Assembly: GCA_009781275.1 (NCBI GenBank)
Contig: WQYK01000003.1
Location: 1-36,088, forward strand
From: Bacteroidales bacterium
GTDB taxonomy: Bacteria; Bacteroidota; Bacteroidia; Bacteroidales; UBA932
Reading direction: 5' to 3'
DNA length: 36,088 nucleotides
Positions 27,895 through 36,088 of the stretch are shown in pieces. The first letter of the stretch is position 1. Each line of letters begins with the position of its first letter. Position numbers and translations under genes: made by a program. The notes under the pieces are model-generated. The model made no database searches, was not told the DNA's origin, and was given only the letters and a program-made list of their open reading frames with translations.

Positions 27895-29079
27895 ATGAGA
27901 AAATCCTTATATATGATCATGTTGATGTTGCCGCTCCTCTTAGCGGCAACATCTTCCTGTTGCCCCCAAAAAGAGCCGGAAGCAGAAAAAAAGGTATGGG
28001 CATGGATGTCCGGAAGGCTTAGCTTTGGAGAGGAAGATTGGGAGTACTTTTTTGGTAACGCCGCCAAGGCAGGAATCGACGCCATTTTGATGGAGAGCCA
28101 CCACGGTGTACCTAATGTGGATTGGTTGCAGGACGACTATACCGCCGCTGAGGCGATTGAGCTTGTTCACAGAGCCCTTCCTTATGCCCAAAAGCACAAC
28201 ATTGAGCTGCACGCCTGGATGTGGACAGAGAACAGGGGAGAGCTCAACTTGAGGGAAGCGCATCCCGAATGGTATATGGTCAACCGCAACGGAGCCTCCG
28301 TTACGGTAAACAAACTCTATAACCGCGAGCACTATCGTTTTCTATGTCCCTATCAGCCCGGTGTGGTGGAGTACCTCAAAGAGCGGGCCGCAGAGTTGGC
28401 AAGCATCGAAGGTTTGGCAGGAGTCCACATGGACTTTATTCGCTATCCCGACGTGATTTTACCCAATAAACTTCACGAATCGCGTGGCGTGGTTCAAGAC
28501 AGGGAGTATCCCGAATGGGACCACTGCTATTGCGACGTTTGCCGGGAGCTCTTTAAGGAAAAAACCGGTATTGATCCGTTGGATTTAGAAGATCCATCTC
28601 AAAGTGAGGAGTGGAAACAGTTCCGTTACGATGGGATTGTGAATGTAGCGAGCGAAGTGGCCAAGACCATTAAAGAGCACAAGAAGATCGCTTCGGCAGC
28701 CGTCTTTCCCCATCCCGATACCGCCCGTAAGTTGGTGAGGCAGGATTGGCCCCGCTTTAGAAATGTAGACTACTTCTTTCCCATGGTGTACCACCTGTTC
28801 TATGTAGACAGGAACGAATCGGAGTGGATCACCTTGGCTACAAAAGCCGGCATCGACGAGCTAAAGGCCAATAAGAACCCCGCTAAGGAGGTAGCCGGAC
28901 TCTTTATCGGACACATTCCTATCGACAGCATCTCCCACATGATCCAATTGGCTGTTGACGGAGGCTCTCAAGGGATATGCTTCTTCTCTCTGGAGGGAGT
29001 AAGGCGCGCAGACAGCAGAGGGCCCTACTGGGAAAAGTTGGGCGAGGCGATTCAGGAATTTAAAAAAGTAGATGAATAA
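27895..29079 (+). CDS. Glycosyl hydrolase-like 10 (GHL10/COG1649-type) lipoprotein
   Basis: Lipobox-like LLLAATSSCC; TIM-barrel-like WAWMSGRLSFGEEDWEYFFGNAAKAGIDAILMES, IELHAWMWTENRG, GVHMDFIRYPD. 5 nt after the susD stop. Confidence 0.75.
   Translation: MRKSLYMIMLMLPLLLAATSSCCPQKEPEAEKKVWAWMSGRLSFGEEDWEYFFGNAAKAGIDAILMESHHGVPNVDWLQDDYTAAEAIELVHRALPYAQKHNIELHAWMWTENRGELNLREAHPEWYMVNRNGASVTVNKLYNREHYRFLCPYQPGVVEYLKERAAELASIEGLAGVHMDFIRYPDVILPNKLHESRGVVQDREYPEWDHCYCDVCRELFKEKTGIDPLDLEDPSQSEEWKQFRYDGIVNVASEVAKTIKEHKKIASAAVFPHPDTARKLVRQDWPRFRNVDYFFPMVYHLFYVDRNESEWITLATKAGIDELKANKNPAKEVAGLFIGHIPIDSISHMIQLAVDGGSQGICFFSLEGVRRADSRGPYWEKLGEAIQEFKKVDE
27924..27953 (+). repeat. Perfect 12-bp-stem hairpin in the GHL10-like signal-peptide coding region
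   Basis: GATGTTGCCGCT-CCTCTT-AGCGGCAACATC. Confidence 0.95.
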
Positions 29080-29081
29080 CG

Positions 29082-29097
29082 ACTCACTGCAGTGAGT
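29082..29097. repeat. 16-bp palindrome ACTCACTGCAGTGAGT between convergent genes
   Basis: Perfect palindrome 2 nt after the GHL10-like stop and 5 nt before the recG stop (minus strand). Confidence 0.8.
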
Positions 29098-29102
29098 GGC
29101 GA

Positions 29103-31199
29103 TTAACTGATCCGGCTGTAATCAACCGCATCTTTTTGCAGCTGTTGCAGGCGATGTTTTAGCAAACTGTGTTGGTTGTTCTGTAAAAGAGGGTCTCGAT
29201 CTAAAATCGAGACCACTTCTTTTCGTGCAAGTTCCAAAAGTTGTCCGTCCTGAGCTAAGTTGGCAATTTTTAAATCAAAAGCCAATCCGCTTTGCTGCGT
29301 TCCTTCCAAATCTCCGGGACCGCGCAGCCGCAGATCCGCTTCTGCGATTTCAAATCCGTCGTTGCTTGAGCAGAGCAGCTCGATGCGCTGGCGCGCCTCT
29401 TTGGTCATTTTATGTCCCGTCATAAAGATGCAATACGATTGGGCTGCACCCCGGCCCACACGTCCCCTAAGCTGATGTAGTTGAGACAGCCCAAATCGTT
29501 CAGCGCTCTCTATCACCATCACCGAAGCGTTAGGCACATCCACGCCTACTTCAATGACGGAGGTGGCCACCATAATGTGGGTTTTGCCATCAATAAACAA
29601 CTTCATATCAAACGCTTTGTTCTCACTTTTTTGCTGTCCGTGCACCACAGAAGTAAAGAATTCAGGAGAGGGAAAGGCACGTGTAATGCTCAGATACCCG
29701 TCTTCCAGGTTTTTGTAGTCCATTTTTTCGGACTCCTTAATCAACGGATAGACCACATAGACCTGACGTCCCTTTTTAATCTGCTCATTCATAAACCCAA
29801 ACACGCGTAGTCGTTGACTGTCGTTAAAGTGAAGACTCTTAATAGCCTGCCTGCCTGGAGGTAACTCGTCTATTACAGAGACGTCGAGGTCTCCGTAGAG
29901 CGTCATGGCCAAGGTACGGGGGATGGGGGTGGCTGTCATCACCAGGATGTGGGGCGGGGTTTGATTTTTACTCCAGAGGCGGGCCCGCTGGTCAACACCA
30001 AAGCGGTGCTGTTCATCAATCACCACAAATCCAAGGTTCCGAAATTGAACCCCCTCTTCGATAAGGGCATGGGTGCCTATGAGCAGATGCAACGATCCGT
30101 CAGAAAGACTCTGGAATAGTTTTTTTCGATCGCTCCGCTTTGTAGAGCCCGTAAGGATCCCTACGGAGGTGGGGCTCCCTGCTGTAAGTTTAGAGATGGA
30201 GGCAAAGTGCTGTTGTGCCAAAATTTCGGTCGGCGCCATCATGCACGCCTGAAAACCATTGTCAATGGCGATCAATGCCCCAAGCAAGGCCACCAGAGTC
30301 TTTCCACTGCCTACATCCCCCTGCAGGAGTCGGTTCATCTGCTTTCCGTTGCCTACGTCGTGCCGGATCTCTTTGAGCACCCTCTTCTGGGCGTTGGTCA
30401 GTTGAAAGGGGAGTTGATGGTAACAGTGGTTAAAGTGCTCCCCAATCCGCGTCAGGCGCTGTCCCTCTGTCGAGGAAAGGCGAAGCGATTTTTGTTTGAG
30501 GAGGCCAAGCTGGATGTAGAAAAGCTCTTCAAATTTAAGTCTGCGCTGCGCCTCCAATAACATTTGACTGTTTTGGGGAAAGTGTATGTTTTTTAGGGCG
30601 GCTATTTTAGACATAAGCTTGAGACGGGTGAGCAAAGAGTCGGGAAGCGTTTCGCAGAAACCTCCCTCCACTTGCAATATCGCATCGGCCTGCAGACGGG
30701 AGAGGAGCTTTTGGCTGATTCCATTATTTCTTAGCGCCTCGGTGCTGCTGTAGAGCGCCTGCATAGAGGCGACTCCCTTAATAGGGTCTGCAAAAGGAGG
30801 CTCGACTTCCGGGTGCACCATATTGATCGTCTGGTTAAAGACCGACACTTTTCCAAAGAGCACATATTCGGTTTGGAGTTTGATTCGATCTTGTATCCAT
30901 TTGATACCTTGGAAAAAAACGACCTCCATATTGTCTTTTCCGTCTGTAAAAACCAGAGTCAGGCGCTTTTTTCGGGCCTCTCCCTGTAGACTCATGCCGG
31001 TAAAGCGCCCCCTTAGCTGTACAAAACCAAGGTCAGGGTGCGTCTCCCGGATGGCGTAGAACCGACTCCTGTCTATGTACCGGTATGGGTAGTATGAGAG
31101 GAGGTCGCCAATGGTTGAAATGCCCGATTCTTTAAGAAAAAGAGCTGCACGGCGTGGGCCTACTCCGCTTAAAAACTGTATATTGGTATCTAACGTCAT
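29103..31199 (-). CDS. recG: ATP-dependent DNA helicase RecG
   Basis: Wedge domain, LLQGDVGSGKTLVAL, MAPTEILAQQH, VIDEQHRFGV, MTATPIPRTLAMTLYGDLDVS, QLRGRVGRG. Confidence 0.98.
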   Translation of the reverse strand: MTLDTNIQFLSGVGPRRAALFLKESGISTIGDLLSYYPYRYIDRSRFYAIRETHPDLGFVQLRGRFTGMSLQGEARKKRLTLVFTDGKDNMEVVFFQGIKWIQDRIKLQTEYVLFGKVSVFNQTINMVHPEVEPPFADPIKGVASMQALYSSTEALRNNGISQKLLSRLQADAILQVEGGFCETLPDSLLTRLKLMSKIAALKNIHFPQNSQMLLEAQRRLKFEELFYIQLGLLKQKSLRLSSTEGQRLTRIGEHFNHCYHQLPFQLTNAQKRVLKEIRHDVGNGKQMNRLLQGDVGSGKTLVALLGALIAIDNGFQACMMAPTEILAQQHFASISKLTAGSPTSVGILTGSTKRSDRKKLFQSLSDGSLHLLIGTHALIEEGVQFRNLGFVVIDEQHRFGVDQRARLWSKNQTPPHILVMTATPIPRTLAMTLYGDLDVSVIDELPPGRQAIKSLHFNDSQRLRVFGFMNEQIKKGRQVYVVYPLIKESEKMDYKNLEDGYLSITRAFPSPEFFTSVVHGQQKSENKAFDMKLFIDGKTHIMVATSVIEVGVDVPNASVMVIESAERFGLSQLHQLRGRVGRGAAQSYCIFMTGHKMTKEARQRIELLCSSNDGFEIAEADLRLRGPGDLEGTQQSGLAFDLKIANLAQDGQLLELARKEVVSILDRDPLLQNNQHSLLKHRLQQLQKDAVDYSRIS

Positions 31200-31210
31200 G
31201 CCTATTTTTG

Positions 31211-31218
31211 CAAAGATA
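31211..31218 (-). promoter_or_regulatory. -7-like box (TATCTTTG) for recG
   Basis: CAAAGATA on + strand; TATCTTTG on minus, about 12 nt upstream of the recG ATG. Confidence 0.45.
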
Positions 31219-31257
31219 TTGGATTAATTTGTATCTTGCGCCATTTATTGTTGAGAT

Positions 31258-32328
31258 ATGGGACAAAAACTAACGGTTGGCATTACGCAAGGCGACACCA
31301 ACGGGATTGGATACGAAGTGATTATTAAATCACTTTTAGACAATCGGATTACTGATATTTTTACACCGATCATATATGGCTCTTCCAAATTTGTATCGTA
31401 CTACAAAAAGTTGATCGAAGGAGCCGACTCTTTTTCTGTCAATGTGATCAATTCAGCTTCGGAAGCACATTCAAAGAGAATCAACCTGATTCAGTGTGTG
31501 CCGGACATCTATGCCGTGGAGCCGGGGAGACGCAGTCCGGACGGGGCCAAGGCGGCCCTTACTGCGCTGCAGGCTGCCGTTCAAGACATCAAAGTTTCAA
31601 AGATTCATGCATTGGTAACGGCGCCATTCAATAAGCAAACGTTACATGAGGGAGGTTTTGCTTTTCCGGGGCATACCGAATTTTTGGCCAATTCGTTTAA
31701 CGTATCGCGTTACATCATGCTTTTGTGCAGTGACGTGCTGAGGGTGGGAGTGGTCACCGGCCACATTCCTATTTCTGAGATCAAGGCTCAGCTGAACAAA
31801 GAGTTGATTGTGCAAAAAATCAAACAATTGAATGATTCTCTTCAGCTTGATTTTCAGATTGCAAAACCCAAAATTGCTGTTTTGGGTTTAAATCCGCATG
31901 CCGGTGATGGCGGCGTTTTGGGAGATGAAGAGCAACAGGTGGTCATTCCCGCCATTACAGAGGCGACCAAACAAGGCATTTTTGCTTTTGGTCCCTATCC
32001 CTCAGACGGATTTTTTGGCACCATGGCTTTTGGCGCCTTTGACGCCGTTTTAGCCATGTACCACGATCAGGGGTTAGTGCCCTTTAAGACAATAGCTTTT
32101 CACAGCGGGTATAACTTTACGGCAGGCCTGCCCATTATTCGTACCTCGCCGGACCATGGTACTGCTTACGATATTGCCGGCAAGGACAAAGCCTCTCCCG
32201 AGTCGATGAAGGCGGCGCTCTATGCTGCCAACGACCTGTTCAAATCTCGCGTTCAGTACAAGGATCTAAAAAGAAATGTCTTAAAAGAAATAGTGCCGGG
32301 AGGAGCGCAGATAGGTCTGGGTAACTGA
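31258..32328 (+). CDS. pdxA: 4-hydroxythreonine-4-phosphate dehydrogenase
   Basis: [87 protein letters not shown]. Confidence 0.97.
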   Translation: MGQKLTVGITQGDTNGIGYEVIIKSLLDNRITDIFTPIIYGSSKFVSYYKKLIEGADSFSVNVINSASEAHSKRINLIQCVPDIYAVEPGRRSPDGAKAALTALQAAVQDIKVSKIHALVTAPFNKQTLHEGGFAFPGHTEFLANSFNVSRYIMLLCSDVLRVGVVTGHIPISEIKAQLNKELIVQKIKQLNDSLQLDFQIAKPKIAVLGLNPHAGDGGVLGDEEQQVVIPAITEATKQGIFAFGPYPSDGFFGTMAFGAFDAVLAMYHDQGLVPFKTIAFHSGYNFTAGLPIIRTSPDHGTAYDIAGKDKASPESMKAALYAANDLFKSRVQYKDLKRNVLKEIVPGGAQIGLGN

Positions 32329-32786
32329 TGCATCTAATTCAACTTTATACTGATGGCGCTGCCAAAGGCAACCCGGGCCCCGGAGGCTATGGGGCGGTGT
32401 TGGTGAGTGGCGTTTACCGCAAAGAGCTTTCGGGAGGTTTTAGTTGCACCACCAATAACCGCATGGAGTTATTGGCTGTGATTATGGGGTTGGAAGCGCT
32501 AAAAGTTCCGGGATCGCAAGTCACCGTATACAGCGACTCGACCTATGTTGTAAACGCCATAAAAAAAGGGTGGTTGTACAAGTGGCAGGCCAATGGGTTT
32601 AAAAAAGTGAAAAATATTGACCTTTGGCTTCGTTTTCTAGAAGTATGGCCTAAATACCGTGTTGATTTTATATGGATTAAGGGTCATTCAGGACATCCGG
32701 AAAATGAACGGTGCGACCGCTTGGCTGTAGAAGCTGCCGGCCAATCCAACCTGCCGGAAGATGAAGGTTACCCCTCTTTTTTATAA
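32328..32786 (+). CDS. rnhA: Ribonuclease HI
   Basis: [71 protein letters not shown] overlap with pdxA. Confidence 0.97.
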   Translation: MHLIQLYTDGAAKGNPGPGGYGAVLVSGVYRKELSGGFSCTTNNRMELLAVIMGLEALKVPGSQVTVYSDSTYVVNAIKKGWLYKWQANGFKKVKNIDLWLRFLEVWPKYRVDFIWIKGHSGHPENERCDRLAVEAAGQSNLPEDEGYPSFL

Positions 32787-32836
32787 GAAATGACAAAAAA
32801 AAAATCTTAAAAAAGTAGTACTTAAGAAATAATTCT

Positions 32837-32844
32837 TACATTTG
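32837..32844 (+). promoter_or_regulatory. -7-like box (TACATTTG) for the second susC
   Basis: TACATTTGTGTC, same extension (TTTGTGTC) as the first susC; no clear -33. Confidence 0.45.
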
Positions 32845-32932
32845 TGTCATCGTTTGCTGTCAATAAATGTTTTTTCAGGAATAAACACACACTTAAAACT
32901 AAAACACATACTAACCAAAAATCTATTTACAA

Positions 32933-35900
32933 ATGAAAAAAATCGGAACTATTTTAACGTTCCTTTTCTGTTTGGCTACTGTTCAACTCTATGGACAGAC
33001 CATTCAAGTGAAAGGAGTCGTTACGGATGCGATGGATAATTCCACGCTTCCAGGAGTTGTTATTACCGTAAAGGGAACCAATACGGTAGTAAGCACACTT
33101 AATGACGGATCGTACACTGTATCGGCGCAAGCCAATAGCGTGTTGGTGTTCTCTTTCATCGGTATGACGCCTCAAGAAGTCGCCGTACAGGGACGTGAGG
33201 TCATCAACGTGGTCCTCTCTTCCTCTACAGTGTTGGACGAGGTAGTGGTCACAGCCTTGGGTATTACTCGTGAGAGAAAATCGCTGGGATACGCCGTTCA
33301 GGCGGTTGACGGCGAAGAGTTTTCCAAAATTCGTACCGGAAACGTAGTTAACTCTTTAGCTGGTCGCGTGGCCGGCGTTCAGATTGTCTCTTCTTCGGGA
33401 CAGTTGGGCGGTGGCGCCAAGGTCACAGTTCGCGGTAACACTTCTCTTACAGGGTCCAACGATCCCCTCTTTGTGGTGGACGGCGTTCCCATGGTAAACT
33501 ACGACTACTCAACCACCAACGGAATTAGCAGCGGTTACAACATGGGTAACCTTGGCTCCGACATTAGCCCTGACGACATTGAGAACATGAGTATTCTTAA
33601 GGGCGCATCCGCCACGGCCATGTATGGCTCCCGCGGCGCTAACGGCGTAATACTCATCACCACCAAAAAAGGCAAGTTGGGTTCCAGATCTTTAGGGGTT
33701 TCGGTCAACTCATCGGTCACTTTTGACAAAGTGGGCATTATTCCCGAATATCAAAAGGTGTATGGTGGCGGAGACGGCCCCATGCAGGTGATTACCATTA
33801 ACGGCAGGCAGTATAACTATCCCAACCTTGACGTGGACGAATCGTGGGGCCCCAAATACGACCCCAGCCTGATGGCGCTCAGCTGGAATTCGTTTGACGA
33901 GTGGGATACTGCCAACTATCTAAAAGAGAGACCATGGGTATATCCCAAAAACGACTACACCACCTACTTTAAGACCGGCGTTGGCATCAACAACAACATT
34001 GCCATTACCGGTACAAGTGAGAACCATTCGTTCCGCCTCTCTTATACCAATTTAGATCAGACCAGTATCTTTGAAAACGCTAAACTTAAACGCAACAACG
34101 TCGCTTTTAACAGTACCTCTAAGATCAATAGATTCATGGAGTCGTTCTTTACTGCCAACTACGTACATACAGATGCGTTAGGTCGTCCTGAGACGGGATA
34201 TGGAGACAACAATACCTCCAAGACCATGTTCCAATGGACACAAACACAGTTGGATTACAAAGAGTTAAAAGAGTATAAAAATCCGGACGGTACTCAGCGC
34301 ACCTGGAACAGACGTGACTGGAATAATCCTCATCCGCTTTATGCCGACAATCCTTTCTGGTCCGTCTATGAGAACTACGAAAGCGACGTCCGTAACCGTT
34401 TCTTTGGCAGCGGCGGAGTGATCATTAACCTTGCCGATGGCCTCAAGTTGACAGGCCGCGCAGGTATTGACGCCTTTAGTTATACCCAAGAACTTCGTTC
34501 CGCTATGGGATCGTGCGCATTGTCTTTCTACGAAATCGTTACCAGAATCAACACAGAGACTAGCGGCGACCTTTTCCTCAACTACAACAAACGTCTTGCA
34601 GACAATAAAATTGGGGTTAGCGCCATGGCCGGAGCCAGCATAGCTAACCGCAGGTATCAACTGATGAATGGATGGACCCAGAGCGGACTCGTTATCCCGG
34701 GCGTCTATAACTTAGCCAACTCTGTGGGAATGGCCAGAATCAATGAATCTAAAACCTGGAAGCGTACCAACTCTGTATTCGGCAGTGTTACTTTTGACTG
34801 GAACATGATGGTGTACCTTGATGTTACCGCACGTAACGACTGGTCAAGCGCCCTTCCTTCAGATCACCGTTCCTATTTTTATCCTTCTGTAAATCTTAGT
34901 TTTATATTGAGTCAAATTGAGGGATTGAAAGACATTCAATGGTTAAGCTTTGCCAAGTTGCGCGGCGGTTATGCAGAGGTGGGTAATGACACCAATCCAT
35001 ACAGGTTGCAAACCTATTATGAATTCCAAACTCCTTTTGGAAGCATGACCAGATTCCATCTCCCCACCCAGCTTCAAAATCCCAATCTGCGTCCGGAAAG
35101 GACCAAGTCTTGGGAAATTGGTTTGGAAGCGCACCTCTTTAACAACAGACTTGGTTTAGACGTCGCTTACTACGAAAAGAGGACTTTTGACCAAATCGTC
35201 AGCTCCGCCGTATCCAATGCAACCGGATATGCATCGATGGTGATCAATACCGGAGAGGTCTACAATTCAGGGCTCGAATTGACGGTGAACGCATCCCCCA
35301 TTAGAACCAGAAACGGTTTGAACTGGGATATGCAGTTTAACCTGGCCACCCTAAACAATAAAGTTATCTCCATTGCAGAGGGCATCAGTTGGCTCAACTT
35401 GTCAAGCAACGGCTTCTCCCTCTTTACCGGTGCACACGAAGGCGAAACATACCCCGTAATCTACGGTAAAGACTATGTTTATGGAGAAAACGGCGAGAAG
35501 CTGATCGACCCGGCCACAGGCCGTTACCGCAGAACCACCGACAACGTTCCGCTAGGCAAAGTGACCCCCGACTTTACGGCCGGACTTTCTAACAGTTTCT
35601 CTTACAAAGGATTTGATCTGTTTGTTTTGTTTGACATGCAAATGGGCGGACACATGCACTACATGTCTCACATGTGGGGGATGTACTCCGGTATGTTGTG
35701 GGAGACTGCACAACCCACCAACGTGCCCGGCAAATCGGGCGACGTTCGTGAAGACGGATGGATCTACCCGGGTGTATACGGAAGAGAGGTATGGAATGCA
35801 CAGCAAGAGAGGTATATAACTCAATATCAAAATGCTGCCGGCACAGTTGTTACCTCTCCCGAGGACAACACAAGGGCGGTGGTTGACTACAATTACGGAT

Positions 35901-36088
35901 CGCACTTCTATTACGGCCCCAATTCGTTAAGCGTGTTTAAGACCGACTTTATCAAACTGCGCGAATTGCGTATTGGCTATACCTTCCCCAAAACATTTAC
36001 CGGTCCCATCAAGGATCTCCGTGTATCGTTCTTTGGACGTAACCTTGCCACCTTTATGGCCGCCCAAAAGCACTTTGACCCCGAGTAT
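32933..36088 (+). CDS. SusC/RagA-family TonB-linked outer membrane protein, 3' end beyond window
   Basis: Frame open to the window end: MKKIGTILTFLFCLATVQLYGQTIQVKGVVTDAMDNSTLPGVVITVKGTNT...LDEVVVTALGITRERKSLGYAVQAV...GSRGANGVILITTKKG...AAQKHFDPEY. Not in the ORF track because it has no stop. Confidence 0.96.
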   Translation, partial: MKKIGTILTFLFCLATVQLYGQTIQVKGVVTDAMDNSTLPGVVITVKGTNTVVSTLNDGSYTVSAQANSVLVFSFIGMTPQEVAVQGREVINVVLSSSTVLDEVVVTALGITRERKSLGYAVQAVDGEEFSKIRTGNVVNSLAGRVAGVQIVSSSGQLGGGAKVTVRGNTSLTGSNDPLFVVDGVPMVNYDYSTTNGISSGYNMGNLGSDISPDDIENMSILKGASATAMYGSRGANGVILITTKKGKLGSRSLGVSVNSSVTFDKVGIIPEYQKVYGGGDGPMQVITINGRQYNYPNLDVDESWGPKYDPSLMALSWNSFDEWDTANYLKERPWVYPKNDYTTYFKTGVGINNNIAITGTSENHSFRLSYTNLDQTSIFENAKLKRNNVAFNSTSKINRFMESFFTANYVHTDALGRPETGYGDNNTSKTMFQWTQTQLDYKELKEYKNPDGTQRTWNRRDWNNPHPLYADNPFWSVYENYESDVRNRFFGSGGVIINLADGLKLTGRAGIDAFSYTQELRSAMGSCALSFYEIVTRINTETSGDLFLNYNKRLADNKIGVSAMAGASIANRRYQLMNGWTQSGLVIPGVYNLANSVGMARINESKTWKRTNSVFGSVTFDWNMMVYLDVTARNDWSSALPSDHRSYFYPSVNLSFILSQIEGLKDIQWLSFAKLRGGYAEVGNDTNPYRLQTYYEFQTPFGSMTRFHLPTQLQNPNLRPERTKSWEIGLEAHLFNNRLGLDVAYYEKRTFDQIVSSAVSNATGYASMVINTGEVYNSGLELTVNASPIRTRNGLNWDMQFNLATLNNKVISIAEGISWLNLSSNGFSLFTGAHEGETYPVIYGKDYVYGENGEKLIDPATGRYRRTTDNVPLGKVTPDFTAGLSNSFSYKGFDLFVLFDMQMGGHMHYMSHMWGMYSGMLWETAQPTNVPGKSGDVREDGWIYPGVYGREVWNAQQERYITQYQNAAGTVVTSPEDNTRAVVDYNYGSHFYYGPNSLSVFKTDFIKLRELRIGYTFPKTFTGPIKDLRVSFFGRNLATFMAAQKHFDPEY

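Noticed and set aside
34265-34660. 131-aa minus ORF inside the second susC
   Set aside because: Shadow of the SusC frame, which is open continuously from 32933 to 36088.
1-36088. CRISPR arrays, tRNAs, rRNAs, transposases, toxin-antitoxin or phage-defence genes
   Set aside because: None recognisable by eye; spacers between genes are short and the gene content is housekeeping plus Sus-type uptake. A tRNAscan/PADLOC/ISEScan run would confirm.

Overview
36 kb of a Bacteroidales-type (Bacteroidota) chromosome. It is mostly dense housekeeping DNA: rlmD (partial), a GT2 glycosyltransferase, DUF4199, thrS-infC-rpmI-rplT-lepB, rpmB-rpmG-DUF4295-ftsY, pheT, UbiA-family prenyltransferase, tamB, tsaD, slyD, a C11 peptidase lipoprotein, rplY-pth-S4 protein, manA, CPBP protease, recG, pdxA and rnhA. 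It also holds a small SusC/SusD/GHL10-like glycan-uptake locus and the 5' part of a second SusC gene running off the right edge. I see no CRISPR array, tRNA, rRNA, transposase, integrase or recognisable defence cassette, and no convincing wholly new multi-gene system. The best second-look items are: (i) infC has no ATG/GTG/TTG start that preserves the IF3 N-terminal domain, and the only plausible start is an ATA codon; (ii) unusually long perfect inverted repeats inside coding sequences, notably a 32-bp perfect palindrome in pth and a 12-bp-stem hairpin about 30 nt into the GHL10-like gene; (iii) REP-like palindromes, one forming the C-terminal codons of pth, and an HSERSEE-type dispersed repeat between the S4 gene and manA; (iv) shared promoter and leader motifs. 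Several ORF-track starts are corrected, and three genes missing from the track (rlmD, DUF4295, second SusC) are added.
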